In this document: positions 52,373-60,267 of the stretch, piece after piece | Layout of the letters: every line of letters starts with the position of its first letter | Numbering within the stretch: the stretch's first letter is position 1 | From: Streptomyces dioscori | Lineage (GTDB): Bacteria; Actinomycetota; Actinomycetes; Streptomycetales; Streptomycetaceae | Length of the DNA stretch: 64,000 bases | Assembly (NCBI RefSeq): GCF_003024195.1 | Contig: NZ_KZ679055.1 | Location: 62,001-126,000, forward strand | Direction: 5' to 3' | Position numbers and translations under genes: made by a program | Notes under the pieces: model-generated | The model's input: the letters and a program-made list of their open reading frames with translations, nothing else | Told to the model about the DNA's origin: nothing | The model's database searches: none

Positions 52373-52981
52373 ATGGCGGGATTCCGCAGTCTGGCGAGAC
52401 AGGTGCGCGACCCGAGGAGCGATCTGGCACTGCGGCGCTATTCACTGCGCAAGTGCCTTGAGAGGTTCGCTCCTTACGGTCACCGGGCGACCTGGGACCA
52501 TCTGTGCTCCCGGGCCGGGTTCGACCCCGAGGACCGGTCCCCCGATCCGGTGCGGCTCGTGGCCGCACTGGACGAACTGGAGGCGGCCCGCTCCGTCTGG
52601 CTCACCTACGAGGCCGGGTTCGCCCAGCGCCGCAAGAAGGAGAAGCACGACGGTCTGCGCAGCCCCGGCAGCGTGGACGACTGGCACCGGCTCACCTGGG
52701 GCGGCTTCGGGGTCGCCTGGTGCGACGACCCCGGGATCCACCCCCATGAACCACTGGCCGAGGTGCTGCGCCGGCTGATCGCCGCCCTGGAGCGGGAGCC
52801 CGGCGCCGTCTGCCCCGTCTGCTCGGGCGAGCGCCTCGTCTGGAAGTACGACCTGGCCCACGAACCGTCCTCCGGCCCCGTCTGCACGGCCTGCGGAATC
52901 GTGGTCCCCCGACCGGTCCTCACCCCCGAGGCGCTCGCGGAATGCCGCCGGGGACGCCTGCTCGTGGCGGTCGCGGGGTAA
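52373..52981 (+). CDS. Conserved hypothetical protein with C-terminal zinc ribbon
   Basis: 202 residues from an ATG after GGAGGTGCAGGG. The C-terminal part has two Cys pairs, CPVCSGERLVWKYD and CTACGIVVPRP, forming a zinc-ribbon-like domain. The rest is helical and Trp-rich (DDWHRLTWGGFGVAWCDDPG). I recognise no functional family. It ends just before a strong convergent terminator. Confidence 0.8.
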   Translation: MAGFRSLARQVRDPRSDLALRRYSLRKCLERFAPYGHRATWDHLCSRAGFDPEDRSPDPVRLVAALDELEAARSVWLTYEAGFAQRRKKEKHDGLRSPGSVDDWHRLTWGGFGVAWCDDPGIHPHEPLAEVLRRLIAALEREPGAVCPVCSGERLVWKYDLAHEPSSGPVCTACGIVVPRPVLTPEALAECRRGRLLVAVAG

Positions 52982-52987
52982 CGAAGG

Positions 52988-53019
52988 CCGGGGGTGCGCC
53001 GGAGGAGCCGCACCCCCGG
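52988..53019. terminator. Bidirectional hairpin terminator
   Basis: CCGGGGGTGCG (52988-52998) and CGCACCCCCGG (53009-53019) form an 11-bp perfect stem with a 10-nt loop, between the convergent ends of the 202- and 173-residue proteins. Confidence 0.8.
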
Positions 53020-53027
53020 ATACATGC

Positions 53028-53549
53028 CTACGGGACCTTGACGTCGGTGTGGATGGCCAGCTTGAACTCCGCGCACATCAGCGCTGTGGAGACCTTCGCG
53101 TCCCGCGCGCCGCGCACGGACACCTTCAGGCCGAGCGGCGTGCCCGGGTGGACGAACATCTGCCACATGTAGGTCCGGTACTGGCCGCCCCGGGTGGGTG
53201 CCGTGTCGGAGGTGGCCGTCGAGTCGTAGCGCGCCGCCGTGAGGTTCAGCGGGTCGCGCACGAAGCGCGCCCGGTACTCAAGGCCGCCGGCGTCCGGCTC
53301 CCAGAAGACCAGCGCCGACAGGACACCCCAGCCGTCGTGGCTCGGCCAGATCAGCCCCGAGCGGGCGTCGGGAAACTTCGACGCGCCGGAGCCGCCCTTC
53401 GCCGGGTCGTGCATGCTCCAGCGGTCGTACTGCTCCTCGCCCGTGACGTACGGGAAGCGCACGAGGTGGTACCCGTCAGGGTCGTACGTGATCCGCTGGG
53501 CCCCCGTGCGCGCGGCTTCCCACTTGAGCGAGCAAATGGCCAGGCTCAT
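53028..53549 (-). CDS. Hypothetical protein, beta-rich
   Basis: 173 residues, ATG at 53549 with AGGGGA upstream. The text (MSLAICSLKWEAARTGAQRI, GEEQYDRWSMHDPAKGGSGA, TYMWQMFVHPGTPLGLKVSV) predicts mostly beta structure and many aromatic residues, no signal peptide or metal motif. The middle HDPAKGGSGASKFP looks like a loop. It is not recognised by me. It is divergent from the DUF849 gene with 55 nt between. Confidence 0.7.
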   Translation of the reverse strand: MSLAICSLKWEAARTGAQRITYDPDGYHLVRFPYVTGEEQYDRWSMHDPAKGGSGASKFPDARSGLIWPSHDGWGVLSALVFWEPDAGGLEYRARFVRDPLNLTAARYDSTATSDTAPTRGGQYRTYMWQMFVHPGTPLGLKVSVRGARDAKVSTALMCAEFKLAIHTDVKVP

Positions 53550-53604
53550 CGCCCGTTCCCCTTTCGATCTCCGGTTGTCGGTGCGGCCTGGCACCATCGG
53601 GGGC

Positions 53605-54330
53605 ATGGTCCAGGTCTGTGTGAACGGGGGGCGCGGGTCCGGCGACGGAGCACTCGTGCCGTTGTCGCCGAAAGCGATGGCCGGCTCCGCGGCGGAAGCC
53701 GTCGCGGCCGGGGCGTCGGACATCCATGTGCATCCCAAGTCCCCCTGTGGAGAAGACACACTGTCGGCGAAGGCGGTTGCGGCGACCCTGGACGAAATCC
53801 GGTCACAGGTGGACGTTCCCGTCGGAGTGACCACCGGCGCCTGGGCCGAACCCGACCCCGCCGCCCGCGTCGCGCGCGTCCATGAGTGGAGCGTCCTGCC
53901 CGACCACGCCTCGGTCAACTGGCACGAGCCGGGCGCCGAGGAGGTGGCCGCGGCGCTCCTCGCGCGGGGCGTGGGCATCGAGGCGGGCATCTGGTCCGGC
54001 ACCGACGGGGCCGCGCGGTTCGCGGCGTCACCGCTGGGCCCGCGGGTGCTGCGCGTCCTCGCGGAGGTGACGGACCCGGATCCGGACACGGCCGAGGACA
54101 CGGCCCGCCGCCTCCTCGCACAGCTCGGCGCCGCACACGGCCGCCCGGTCCTGCTGCACGGCGAGGAGGGCGGCACCTGGCCCGTGCTGGACCTCGCCGC
54201 ACGCCTCGGCCTGGCGACCCGTATCGGCCTGGAGGACACGCTGACCCTCCCCGACGGCCGACGGGCCACGTCCAACGCCGAGTTGGTGACGGAGGCACTG
54301 ATCCGGCGCGTGCGCGGCAGGCGGCCGTAG
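53605..54330 (+). CDS. DUF849 / BKACE-family enzyme
   Basis: 241 residues, somewhat shorter than the 270-310 of most BKACE proteins. BKACE enzymes cleave beta-keto acids with acetyl-CoA (3-keto-5-aminohexanoate cleavage and relatives) and bind zinc through an HxH motif, seen here in GASDIHVHPKS. Other conserved pieces: LVPLSPKAMAGSAAEAVAAG and EAGIWSG with a Glu. No lysine-degradation neighbour is present, so substrate unknown. Confidence 0.87.
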   Translation: MVQVCVNGGRGSGDGALVPLSPKAMAGSAAEAVAAGASDIHVHPKSPCGEDTLSAKAVAATLDEIRSQVDVPVGVTTGAWAEPDPAARVARVHEWSVLPDHASVNWHEPGAEEVAAALLARGVGIEAGIWSGTDGAARFAASPLGPRVLRVLAEVTDPDPDTAEDTARRLLAQLGAAHGRPVLLHGEEGGTWPVLDLAARLGLATRIGLEDTLTLPDGRRATSNAELVTEALIRRVRGRRP

Positions 54331-54427
54331 CAGCCCCAAAACCCGTCGCTCCACCCCTTTCCCGTCCGCACAGTGGGAGGCGATGAGACCAGGCTGAGCA
54401 CCATGCGAGTTCCCGGGGAGCCCCACC

Positions 54428-54805
54428 ATGTCGACGCTGCGCGTCACCGCCGAAGTGCTGACCGTCCACGAGCATCCGAACGCCGACGCGCTCGAACTGG
54501 CCCAGGTGGGCCTGTACCGGGCGGTGGTCGCCAAGGGCGCCTACCGCACCGGCGAGAGCGCCGTCTACATCCCGGAGCAGTCCGTGCTCCCGCAGGAGCT
54601 GATAGCGGAACTGGGGCTCACCGGGCGCCTCGCGGGCAGCGCCTCGGACCGGGTCAAGGCGGTCCGGCTGCGCGGCGAGCTGTCCCAGGGGATCGTCTGC
54701 CGGCCCGCCACCGAGCGCTACAGCCCGGTGACGGGCGGCCGGGCCGTCGCGAAGGCGGTCAGCCCGACGTATCTGACACGCAAGGGCGGCACGGAGTACG
54801 AGTGA
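54428..54805 (+). pseudogene. RNA ligase (DRB0094-like) remnant lacking the catalytic domain
   Basis: 125 residues. Residues 1-92 (STLRVTAEVLTVHEHPNADA, LELAQVGLYRAVV, GESAVYIPEQSVLP, RVKAVRLRGELSQGIVCRP) match the N-terminal OB-like domain of actinobacterial RNA ligases of the DRB0094 type, while residues 108-125 (AKAVSPTYLTRKGGTEYE) match what I remember as their extreme C-terminus. The roughly 220-residue nucleotidyltransferase core, with the KxxGS lysine, is missing and the reading frame is kept. This looks like an internal in-frame deletion. It could also be a genuine short binding protein. Confidence 0.6.
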
Positions 54806-54841
54806 CGGGAGCGCCCGGAGTACCAGGGCCCGGGAGCTGTC

Positions 54842-55366
54842 TCAGCGGCAGCTTCCGGGCTCCGGCCGCTCCTCGGGCTCACGCTCCACGGGGCGGCGTA
54901 CGCGCTGCCCGCCGCGCTCCACCATGAGGCGGGAGCCGCTCTGCCGCTCGCCGAAGACGTCGTCGGGGTTGGACAGGACGCAGTTCTCCAGGGAGAGGCA
55001 ACCACAGCCGATGCAGTCCGTGAGGTGATCCCGCAGGCGTCCCAACTGCTTGATGCGCTCGTCGAGTTCGGAACGCCAGGCCTCCGAGAGACGGGCCCAG
55101 TCCTCCCGGGTGGGGGTGCGTTCCTCGGGGAGTTCGGCGAGGGCGTCACGGATCGTGGCCAGCGGGATGCCGACGCGCTGCGCGGCCCGTACGAAGGCGA
55201 CCCGGCGCAGGGCGTCACGGTGGTAGCGGCGCTGGTTGCCCGCGGTGCGGCGGCTGCTGATCAGGCCCTTGGACTCGTAGAAGTGCAGGGCCGAGACGGC
55301 GGCTCCGCTGCGGGCCGACAGCTGGCCGACCGTGAGTTCATGGATCTTCTCGGGAATCTGGGGCAC
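54842..55366 (-). CDS. soxR: Redox-sensitive regulator SoxR (MerR family, 2Fe-2S)
   Basis: 174 residues from a GTG at 55366. N-terminal MerR helix-turn-helix (LTVGQLSARSGAAVSALHFY, ESKGLISSRRTAGNQRRYHR) and the complete iron-sulfur motif CIGCGCLSLENC (Cys118, 121, 123, 129). In streptomycetes SoxR responds to redox-active pigments such as actinorhodin and activates export and reductase genes. No obvious target is next door. It is divergent from the MaoC gene with 129 nt between. Confidence 0.93.
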   Translation of the reverse strand: MPQIPEKIHELTVGQLSARSGAAVSALHFYESKGLISSRRTAGNQRRYHRDALRRVAFVRAAQRVGIPLATIRDALAELPEERTPTREDWARLSEAWRSELDERIKQLGRLRDHLTDCIGCGCLSLENCVLSNPDDVFGERQSGSRLMVERGGQRVRRPVEREPEERPEPGSCR

Positions 55367-55431
55367 CCCTCGAACCCTACCCAGCCCGTCACCCCTGCGG
55401 TCCGTTGACAGGGAACCCCGCTGCGACCATG

Positions 55432-55447
55432 CTAAGCAGTTGCTTAG
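55432..55447. promoter_or_regulatory. Operator palindrome CTAAGCAGTTGCTTAG upstream of the MaoC gene
   Basis: Seven-base perfect arms (CTAAGCA/TGCTTAG) around GT, about 50 nt upstream of the MaoC ATG. The CTnAGC....GCTTAG pattern recurs at 57113-57128 in front of the TetR gene, pointing to that repressor. Confidence 0.65.
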
Positions 55448-55495
55448 GAATATTCTCAGAGACGCACGCACGCAGCGACGGGAAAGGCCAGGGAC

Positions 55496-55957
55496 ATGGC
55501 AGAGCCGAGGATCTTCGCGTCCGCCGACGAACTGAAGGCGGCGGTGGGTGAGCAGTTGGGGTACAGCGACTGGGTGGAGGTCGACCAGAAGCGGATCGAT
55601 CTGTTCGCCGAGGCGACGGGTGACCACCAGTGGATCCACGTGGACCCGGAGAAAGCGGCGAGCGGCCCCTTCGGGACAACCATCGCGCACGGCTATCTGA
55701 CACTGTCGCTGCTGCCGTTGTTCGGGCCTCAGCTGATCGCGGTCGAGGGCGTGAAGATGGGCGTCAACTACGGGACGAACAAGGTCCGGTTCCCGGCGCC
55801 GGTGCCGGTGGAGTCGCGGCTTCGCGCCACCGCGAAGATCACGGCGGTCGACGAGGTGACGGGTGGGGTGCAGGTGTCTGTCGGCTTCACGGTGGAACGG
55901 GAGGGCGGCGAGAAGCCGGTGTGTGTGGCGGAGTCCGTGTCTCGCTACTACTTCTGA
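55496..55957 (+). CDS. MaoC-like (R)-specific enoyl-CoA hydratase
   Basis: 153 residues, single hotdog domain. Hydratase signature: DLFAEATGDHQWIHVDPEKA, then SGPFGTTIAHGYLTLSLLPL, with catalytic Asp in ATGD and His in WIHVD. These enzymes hydrate enoyl-CoA to (R)-3-hydroxyacyl-CoA in fatty-acid or polyketide/PHA metabolism. It is monocistronic here; the upstream operator suggests control by the TetR at 56435-57064. Confidence 0.92.
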   Translation: MAEPRIFASADELKAAVGEQLGYSDWVEVDQKRIDLFAEATGDHQWIHVDPEKAASGPFGTTIAHGYLTLSLLPLFGPQLIAVEGVKMGVNYGTNKVRFPAPVPVESRLRATAKITAVDEVTGGVQVSVGFTVEREGGEKPVCVAESVSRYYF

Positions 55958-55988
55958 CCCGGGGGGCGGCGGCGGACGGGGTGGGTAC

Positions 55989-56275
55989 CTGCGGGTCCGG
56001 TGGGGGCTGAGCGCGCAGTTCCCCGCGCCCCTAAAGGCGGACGTTGCCTGCGGGCCCGGTGGGGGCTGAGCGCGCAGTTCCCCGCGCCCCTAAAGACGGA
56101 CGTTTCCTGCGGGTTCGGTGGGGGCTCGTCGCGCAGTTCCTCGCGCCCCTGAAAGCGGACGTTGCCTGCGGGCCCGGTGGGGGCTGAGCGCGCAGTTCCC
56201 CGCGCCCCTAAAGGCGGACGTTGTCTGCGGGTTCGGTGGGGGTTGGGCGCGCGGTTTGCCGCGTCTCTGGGCGCG
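55989..56275. repeat. Five-copy 59-bp tandem array built on the dispersed repeat
   Basis: Units start at 55989, 56048, 56107, 56166 and 56225 (strict 59-bp period) with the form CTGCGGGYYCGGTGGGGGCT + GAGCGCGCAGTTCCCCGCGC + CCCTAAAGRCGGACGTT. The fifth is degenerate. It lies downstream of the MaoC gene and accounts for most of the 477-nt gap between MaoC and TetR. Confidence 0.92.
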
Positions 56276-56307
56276 GGTGCCCCTCCGGCCGGGCGTAGCC
56301 CGGCGTT

Positions 56308-56410
56308 GAGGGGCGCGGGGAACTGCGCGGCCGGCCACGACGGGGCCGCAGACGGCGTCTGGTTCTGGGGGCGCGGGGAACTGCGCGATCAGCCACAGCG
56401 GGCCCGCAGA
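56308..56410. repeat. Two inverted dispersed-repeat copies facing the tandem array
   Basis: GGGGCGCGGGGAACTGCGCG at about 56308 and 56366, each followed by the long arm (GCCGGCCACGACGGGGCCGC and AGCCACAGCGGGCCCGC). They oppose the 59-bp array, so together they could form a very large stem between convergent genes. Confidence 0.85.
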
Positions 56411-56434
56411 CAGCCCGGCGACCGGCGGTAGCCC

Positions 56435-57064
56435 CTAGGGCCGCGGCGCCCCGACCATGCGCAGGACCAGGTCCGCGTACAGGTCGCCGACCATCTCCGG
56501 CGTACGGGGACCGTTCACGTTGAACCACCGGGCCACGTCGATGCACAGGGACAGCACGGCAAGCGTGGTACCCGGCACGTCCGGCACGTCGAAGTCCCCC
56601 GCAGCCACCCCGTCCTCGATGATCGCGCGCACCTCGGCGTCGACCTGCCGCCGCAGACCGATGATCTCCGCGCGGGCATCGGCACCGAGCGAGTCCAGTT
56701 CGTACTGCACGACCCGCGCCGTGGTACGCCCCCCGGCGTGCCAGCGCACGAACGAGCTCACCGCGTCGGCGAGCCGCTCGGCCGGGCTCCCCTCACGCGC
56801 GCCCGCGGTCCGCAGGATGTCGAGGGCCTTCTCGTGCCCGATCCTGCTGATCCGGTGGAGCAGTTCTTCTTTGGTCTTGTAGTGGATGTAGAGCGCGGCC
56901 GGACTCATCCCCGCCCGGCCGGCGATGTCACGGGTCGTCGTCGCGTGGTACCCGCGCTCGGCGAAGGCCTCCACCGCGGCGACGAGCAGCCGCCTGGCCG
57001 CGTCAGGGGTGACCTCGGCCCACGGCTGCAGTTCGCCGCCGGCCGTCTCCTCCGCCGTACTCAT
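56435..57064 (-). CDS. TetR-family repressor, probable acyl-CoA-type
   Basis: 209 residues. Helix-turn-helix AFAERGYHATTTRDIAGRAG, MSPAALYIHYKTKEELLHRI. This subgroup is similar to KstR2/FadR-like TetR repressors of steroid or fatty-acid catabolism. Its own promoter carries CTGAGCGAGCGCTTAG (57113-57128), the same pattern as upstream of the MaoC gene, so it probably regulates itself and MaoC. Confidence 0.9.
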   Translation of the reverse strand: MSTAEETAGGELQPWAEVTPDAARRLLVAAVEAFAERGYHATTTRDIAGRAGMSPAALYIHYKTKEELLHRISRIGHEKALDILRTAGAREGSPAERLADAVSSFVRWHAGGRTTARVVQYELDSLGADARAEIIGLRRQVDAEVRAIIEDGVAAGDFDVPDVPGTTLAVLSLCIDVARWFNVNGPRTPEMVGDLYADLVLRMVGAPRP

Positions 57065-57112
57065 CGCTCGTTCGCCCCTTCCAGTGACAGAACGAACACC
57101 ATACCCCCGATA

Positions 57113-57128
57113 CTGAGCGAGCGCTTAG
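57113..57128. promoter_or_regulatory. Operator palindrome CTGAGCGAGCGCTTAG upstream of TetR
   Basis: The inverted repeat CTGAGC....GCTTAG lies about 50 nt upstream of the TetR start, in the expected operator position for autoregulation. It matches the site at 55432-55447 in 11 of 16 positions, including both flanks. Confidence 0.65.
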
Positions 57129-57153
57129 AGTGCCCGCTCAGAGGCGCACGCCC

Positions 57154-57441
57154 TCACAGCTTGTCGAAGGGGTCGTGTTCGGCCAGGAGCTTCTCCAGGC
57201 GGGCCTGGTCGACGCGGCTGACGATCTGCCCAGCCTCCTGCCGGTCCCGGATCACCTTGGCGAGGGTGAACGCCGAGGTCACGAGGTACAGCACGGCGAT
57301 CCCGAGGAAGGCGCGCACCCAGGTGTCGGCCTCCAGTTTGAAGATGCCGATGGCGGTGGCGATGATGGCGACGGCGAACGAAAGCACCGCCTGCCCGTAG
57401 AACGCGGCGGTGGACTGCTGCTTGACCTGTGTCTCACTCAT
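57154..57441 (-). CDS. YiaA/YiaB-type two-helix membrane protein
   Basis: 95 residues with two hydrophobic segments (FYGQAVLSFAVAIIATAIGI, ADTWVRAFLGIAVLYLVTSA) and the typical C-terminal text FTLAKVIRDRQEAGQIVSRV, as in the yiaA/B two-helix domain family. Function unknown. Start chosen at MSETQVKQQ; the frame extends upstream to 57492. Confidence 0.85.
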   Translation of the reverse strand: MSETQVKQQSTAAFYGQAVLSFAVAIIATAIGIFKLEADTWVRAFLGIAVLYLVTSAFTLAKVIRDRQEAGQIVSRVDQARLEKLLAEHDPFDKL

Positions 57442-57521
57442 GCGACCAGAATCGGCGCGGGTGGCCGGAACCACATCCGCGCACGTACTCACGTCAGGTA
57501 CTCAGAAGGGTGCAGCGGGCC

Positions 57522-58673
57522 TCAGAAGGCCGAAACCCCGGTCAGCGCGCGGCCGATGACCAGCTTCTGTATCTGGCTGGTGCCTTCGTAGAGCGTCATG
57601 ACCCGCGCGTCGCGCAGCAGCTTCCCGACGGGGTACTCGTCGATGTAGCCGTAGCCGCCGAAGACCTGGAGCGCGTTGTTCGCGGCGCGCACCGCGGCCT
57701 CCGAGGCGAAGAGCTTGGCCTTCGAGGACTCGGTGGCGAACGGCTCCCCGCGGTCGACGAGATCCGCGACCCGCCAGGTGAGCAGCCGGGCCGCGTCGAC
57801 GTCCACGGCGATGTCGCTGAGGAGTTCCTGGACGAGCTGGTGGCGGGCGATGACCTTGCCGAACTGCTCGCGCTCGGTCGCGTACGTCACGGCGGCGTCC
57901 AGTGCGGCCTGGGCGATGCCCACGCAGCCGGCGGCGACCGACATCCGCCCCTTGGCCAGCGCGGACATGGCGACGGAGAAGCCCTTGCCCTCGGGCCCGA
58001 GCATCGCCGAGGCAGGTACGCGGACGTCCTCCAGGGTCAGTTCCGCGGTGGCCTGGCCACGCAGTCCGAGCTTGCCGTGGATGGTGCGGCGGGTCAGACC
58101 GGGGGTGTCGGTCGGTACGAGGAAGGCCGAGACGCCCTTGTGGCCGGGTGCGTCGGTCGAGCGGGCGAAGAGCAGGACGACGTCCGCCCAGGTGCCGTTG
58201 GTGATGAAGGTCTTGCCGCCGTTGATGACATACGCGTCACCGTCGCGCACCGCCTTCGTGGACAGGTTGCCCGCGTCGGAGCCGGTGCCCGGTTCGGTGA
58301 GGCCGAAGCAGCCGACGTACCCGCCGGAGGTGAGGCCCGGCAGCCACCGGCGCTTCTGCTCCTCGGTCCCCCAGGACGCGATGGTCTTGGCGACGAGCCC
58401 GAGCGAGACCGAGACGATGCCGCGGACCGACGAGTCGCCGCGGCCCAGTTCCTCCGTCACCAGGCAGTACGCGAGGTGGTCACCGCCGGAGCCGCCGTAC
58501 TCCTCGCCGATGGTGAGGCCGAGGAAGCCGACCTCGCCGAGTTTCTTGACGATCGAGCGGTCGACGTCCTCCGCCCGGTCCCAGGCGATCACGTTCGGGG
58601 TGATCTCGCGCGCGACGAAGTCCCTGGCCAGCCGTCGGACGGCGGTCTGCTCCTCGCTGAGTTCCAGGTTCAC
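57522..58673 (-). CDS. Acyl-CoA dehydrogenase
   Basis: 383 residues from a GTG at 58673 with AGGGG upstream (a TTG three codons earlier is possible). Canonical signatures: GCFGLTEPGTGSDAGNLSTK (FAD-binding), FGKVIARHQLVQELLSDIAV and QVFGGYGYIDEYPVGKLLRD then ARVMTLYEGTSQIQKLVIGR, with the catalytic Glu in YEGTSQ. It catalyses alpha,beta-dehydrogenation of a short- or branched-chain acyl-CoA. It is divergent from a TetR gene whose operator lies in the 56-nt spacer. Confidence 0.93.
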   Translation of the reverse strand: MNLELSEEQTAVRRLARDFVAREITPNVIAWDRAEDVDRSIVKKLGEVGFLGLTIGEEYGGSGGDHLAYCLVTEELGRGDSSVRGIVSVSLGLVAKTIASWGTEEQKRRWLPGLTSGGYVGCFGLTEPGTGSDAGNLSTKAVRDGDAYVINGGKTFITNGTWADVVLLFARSTDAPGHKGVSAFLVPTDTPGLTRRTIHGKLGLRGQATAELTLEDVRVPASAMLGPEGKGFSVAMSALAKGRMSVAAGCVGIAQAALDAAVTYATEREQFGKVIARHQLVQELLSDIAVDVDAARLLTWRVADLVDRGEPFATESSKAKLFASEAAVRAANNALQVFGGYGYIDEYPVGKLLRDARVMTLYEGTSQIQKLVIGRALTGVSAF

Positions 58674-58692
58674 TGTGATCAACCCCTGCTTT

Positions 58693-58711
58693 AAATTAGC
58701 ACTGCTAGTTT
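58693..58711. promoter_or_regulatory. Operator in the acyl-CoA dehydrogenase/TetR spacer
   Basis: AAATTAGCACTGCTAGTTT is a near-perfect palindrome (arms AAATTAGCA/TGCTAGTTT) in an A/T-rich patch between divergent starts. It is typical for a TetR binding site repressing both genes. Confidence 0.75.
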
Positions 58712-58738
58712 CTGGTCCGCAGCCCTACTATGTGGGCC

Positions 58739-59374
58739 ATGGCCCGACCGCGCAAGCCCCTCCTCAGCACCGACCGCATCGTCGCGGCGGCCCGGACCCT
58801 GGTGGACGCGGAGGGGCTGGCCGCGGTCTCCACGCGGCGGCTGGCGGCCGAGCTCGGGGTGAGCGGGCCGTCGCTCTACAACCACTTCCGTACGAAGGAC
58901 CAGATCCTGGAGGCCGTCGCGGACTCCGTGAGCGCACAGGTCGACCTGTCGATGTTCGAGGACGGGCGGGACTGGCGGACCGCGCTGCACGACTGGGCGG
59001 TCTCCTACCGGGCCGCTCTGCGCGACCACCCCAACATCGTTCCCGTGCTGGCGCGGGGGCCCGGACGGCGGCCGGCCGGACTGCGGCTCGCGGACGCGGT
59101 GTTCGGGGCGATGGTCGCCGCGGGATGGCCCGCGGCGCAGGCGACGTCCATCGGGGCGGTGATGCGGTACTTCGTGATGGGGTCCGCGTTGTCGTCGTTC
59201 GCCGGGGGGTTCGTGGACGACGAGACGGCGTACGATCCCGCCGACTATCCGCATCTCGGGCAGGCGCATCTGCTTGCCGAGCAGCAGGAGAAAATCGATG
59301 AGCGGGCGTTCGAGACGGGGCTCAGCGCGTTGCTGGAAGGGTTGGCCTCGCAGTATGCGGGGTTGCGAGAGTAG
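58739..59374 (+). CDS. TetR-family repressor of the adjacent acyl-CoA dehydrogenase
   Basis: 211 residues; an ATG three codons upstream (58730) is an alternative. Helix-turn-helix: LAAVSTRRLAAELGVSGPSL, YNHFRTKDQILEAVADSV. The C-terminal part (RDWRTALHDWAVSYRAALRD) is of the TetR_C class seen in repressors such as TetR itself. It is divergent from the dehydrogenase with its operator between. Confidence 0.9.
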   Translation: MARPRKPLLSTDRIVAAARTLVDAEGLAAVSTRRLAAELGVSGPSLYNHFRTKDQILEAVADSVSAQVDLSMFEDGRDWRTALHDWAVSYRAALRDHPNIVPVLARGPGRRPAGLRLADAVFGAMVAAGWPAAQATSIGAVMRYFVMGSALSSFAGGFVDDETAYDPADYPHLGQAHLLAEQQEKIDERAFETGLSALLEGLASQYAGLRE

Positions 59375-59386
59375 GTGGATCCACGG

Positions 59387-59456
59387 CTGCGGGCCGGTGG
59401 GGGCTGGTCGCGCAGTTCCCCGCGCCCCTAAAGGCTCCCCGCGCCCCTGAAAGCTT
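59387..59456. repeat. Dispersed-repeat copy downstream of TetR
   Basis: GCGGGCCGGTGGGGGCTGGT + CGCGCAGTTCCCCGCGCCCC + TAAAGGCTCCCCGCGCCCC: one full copy plus a partial second one, following the TetR stop codon. Confidence 0.85.
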
Positions 59457-59494
59457 CGGCGGTGGCCGAAGTGTGGGGCGCTCATGCTGGGCGT

Positions 59495-60217
59495 ATGACC
59501 TCCTCACGCAGCGGGGCGCGTACCGGGGCCGCCGGACTCGCCGCTCTTGCCTCACTCGTCGCCGATGAGACGCGGGCCGGGTTTCTGCTGGCGCTGCTCG
59601 ACGGGCGGGCCTGGACCGCCGGGGAGCTGGCACGGCATGCCGGGGTTGCCCCTTCGACCACCAGCGAGCACCTGGGCAAGCTGGTCGCGGGCGGGCTGCT
59701 CGCCGAGGACCGGCAGGGCCGGCACCGGTACGTACGGCTGGCCGACGCCCGGGTCGCCCAGCTCGTCGAGGACCTGGCCGCCCAGGTCTCACCGGCGGCG
59801 ACCATGAAACCCCGCACGCTGCGCGAGGCCGGCGCAGGCAGCGCGATGGCCCGGGGCCGCACCTGCTACGACCATCTGGCCGGCCGCCTCGGCATCGCGG
59901 TCACCGACGCGCTGACCGGTCTCGGGCTGCTCCGCCAGGACACCGGTTTCGCGCTCACGGACGAGGGCGTGGGCTGGTTCGAGGAGACCGGCATCCCGCT
60001 CATACGCACCGGTCGGCGCCCGCTCGCCCGCGCCTGCCTCGACTGGACGGAACGCCGCCCCCACCTGGCGGGCATCGCGGGCGCCGCGCTCTGCCACCAC
60101 GCCCTGACCGCCAACTGGTGCGTACGCATCGGCTCGGAACGAGCGGTAAAGGTGACGGAGACCGGCGAACAAGCCCTCTCACGACTACTGGGAATCCAGT
60201 CAGAAACCCTGCGCTGA
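59495..60217 (+). CDS. ArsR-family winged-helix regulator
   Basis: 240 residues. Winged helix: ADETRAGFLLALLDGRAWTA, ELARHAGVAPSTTSEHLGKL, VAGGLLAEDRQGRHRYVRLA. The C-terminal half (RTCYDHLAGRLGIAVTDALT, RRPLARACLDWTERRPHLAG) is longer than in small ArsR proteins and is the type found with transporter or hydrolase genes in actinomycetes. Metal-binding Cys pairs are not evident. The EamA exporter 180 nt downstream may be its target. Confidence 0.88.
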   Translation: MTSSRSGARTGAAGLAALASLVADETRAGFLLALLDGRAWTAGELARHAGVAPSTTSEHLGKLVAGGLLAEDRQGRHRYVRLADARVAQLVEDLAAQVSPAATMKPRTLREAGAGSAMARGRTCYDHLAGRLGIAVTDALTGLGLLRQDTGFALTDEGVGWFEETGIPLIRTGRRPLARACLDWTERRPHLAGIAGAALCHHALTANWCVRIGSERAVKVTETGEQALSRLLGIQSETLR

Positions 60218-60267
60218 CCCACCTGCCTCAAGGGACGCGCTGAAGACAGGGGCGCAGCCCCGTCCTT

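Noticed and set aside
55989..56410. CRISPR-like array
   Set aside because: The 59-bp units are contiguous repeats with no unique spacers and no cas genes in the window.
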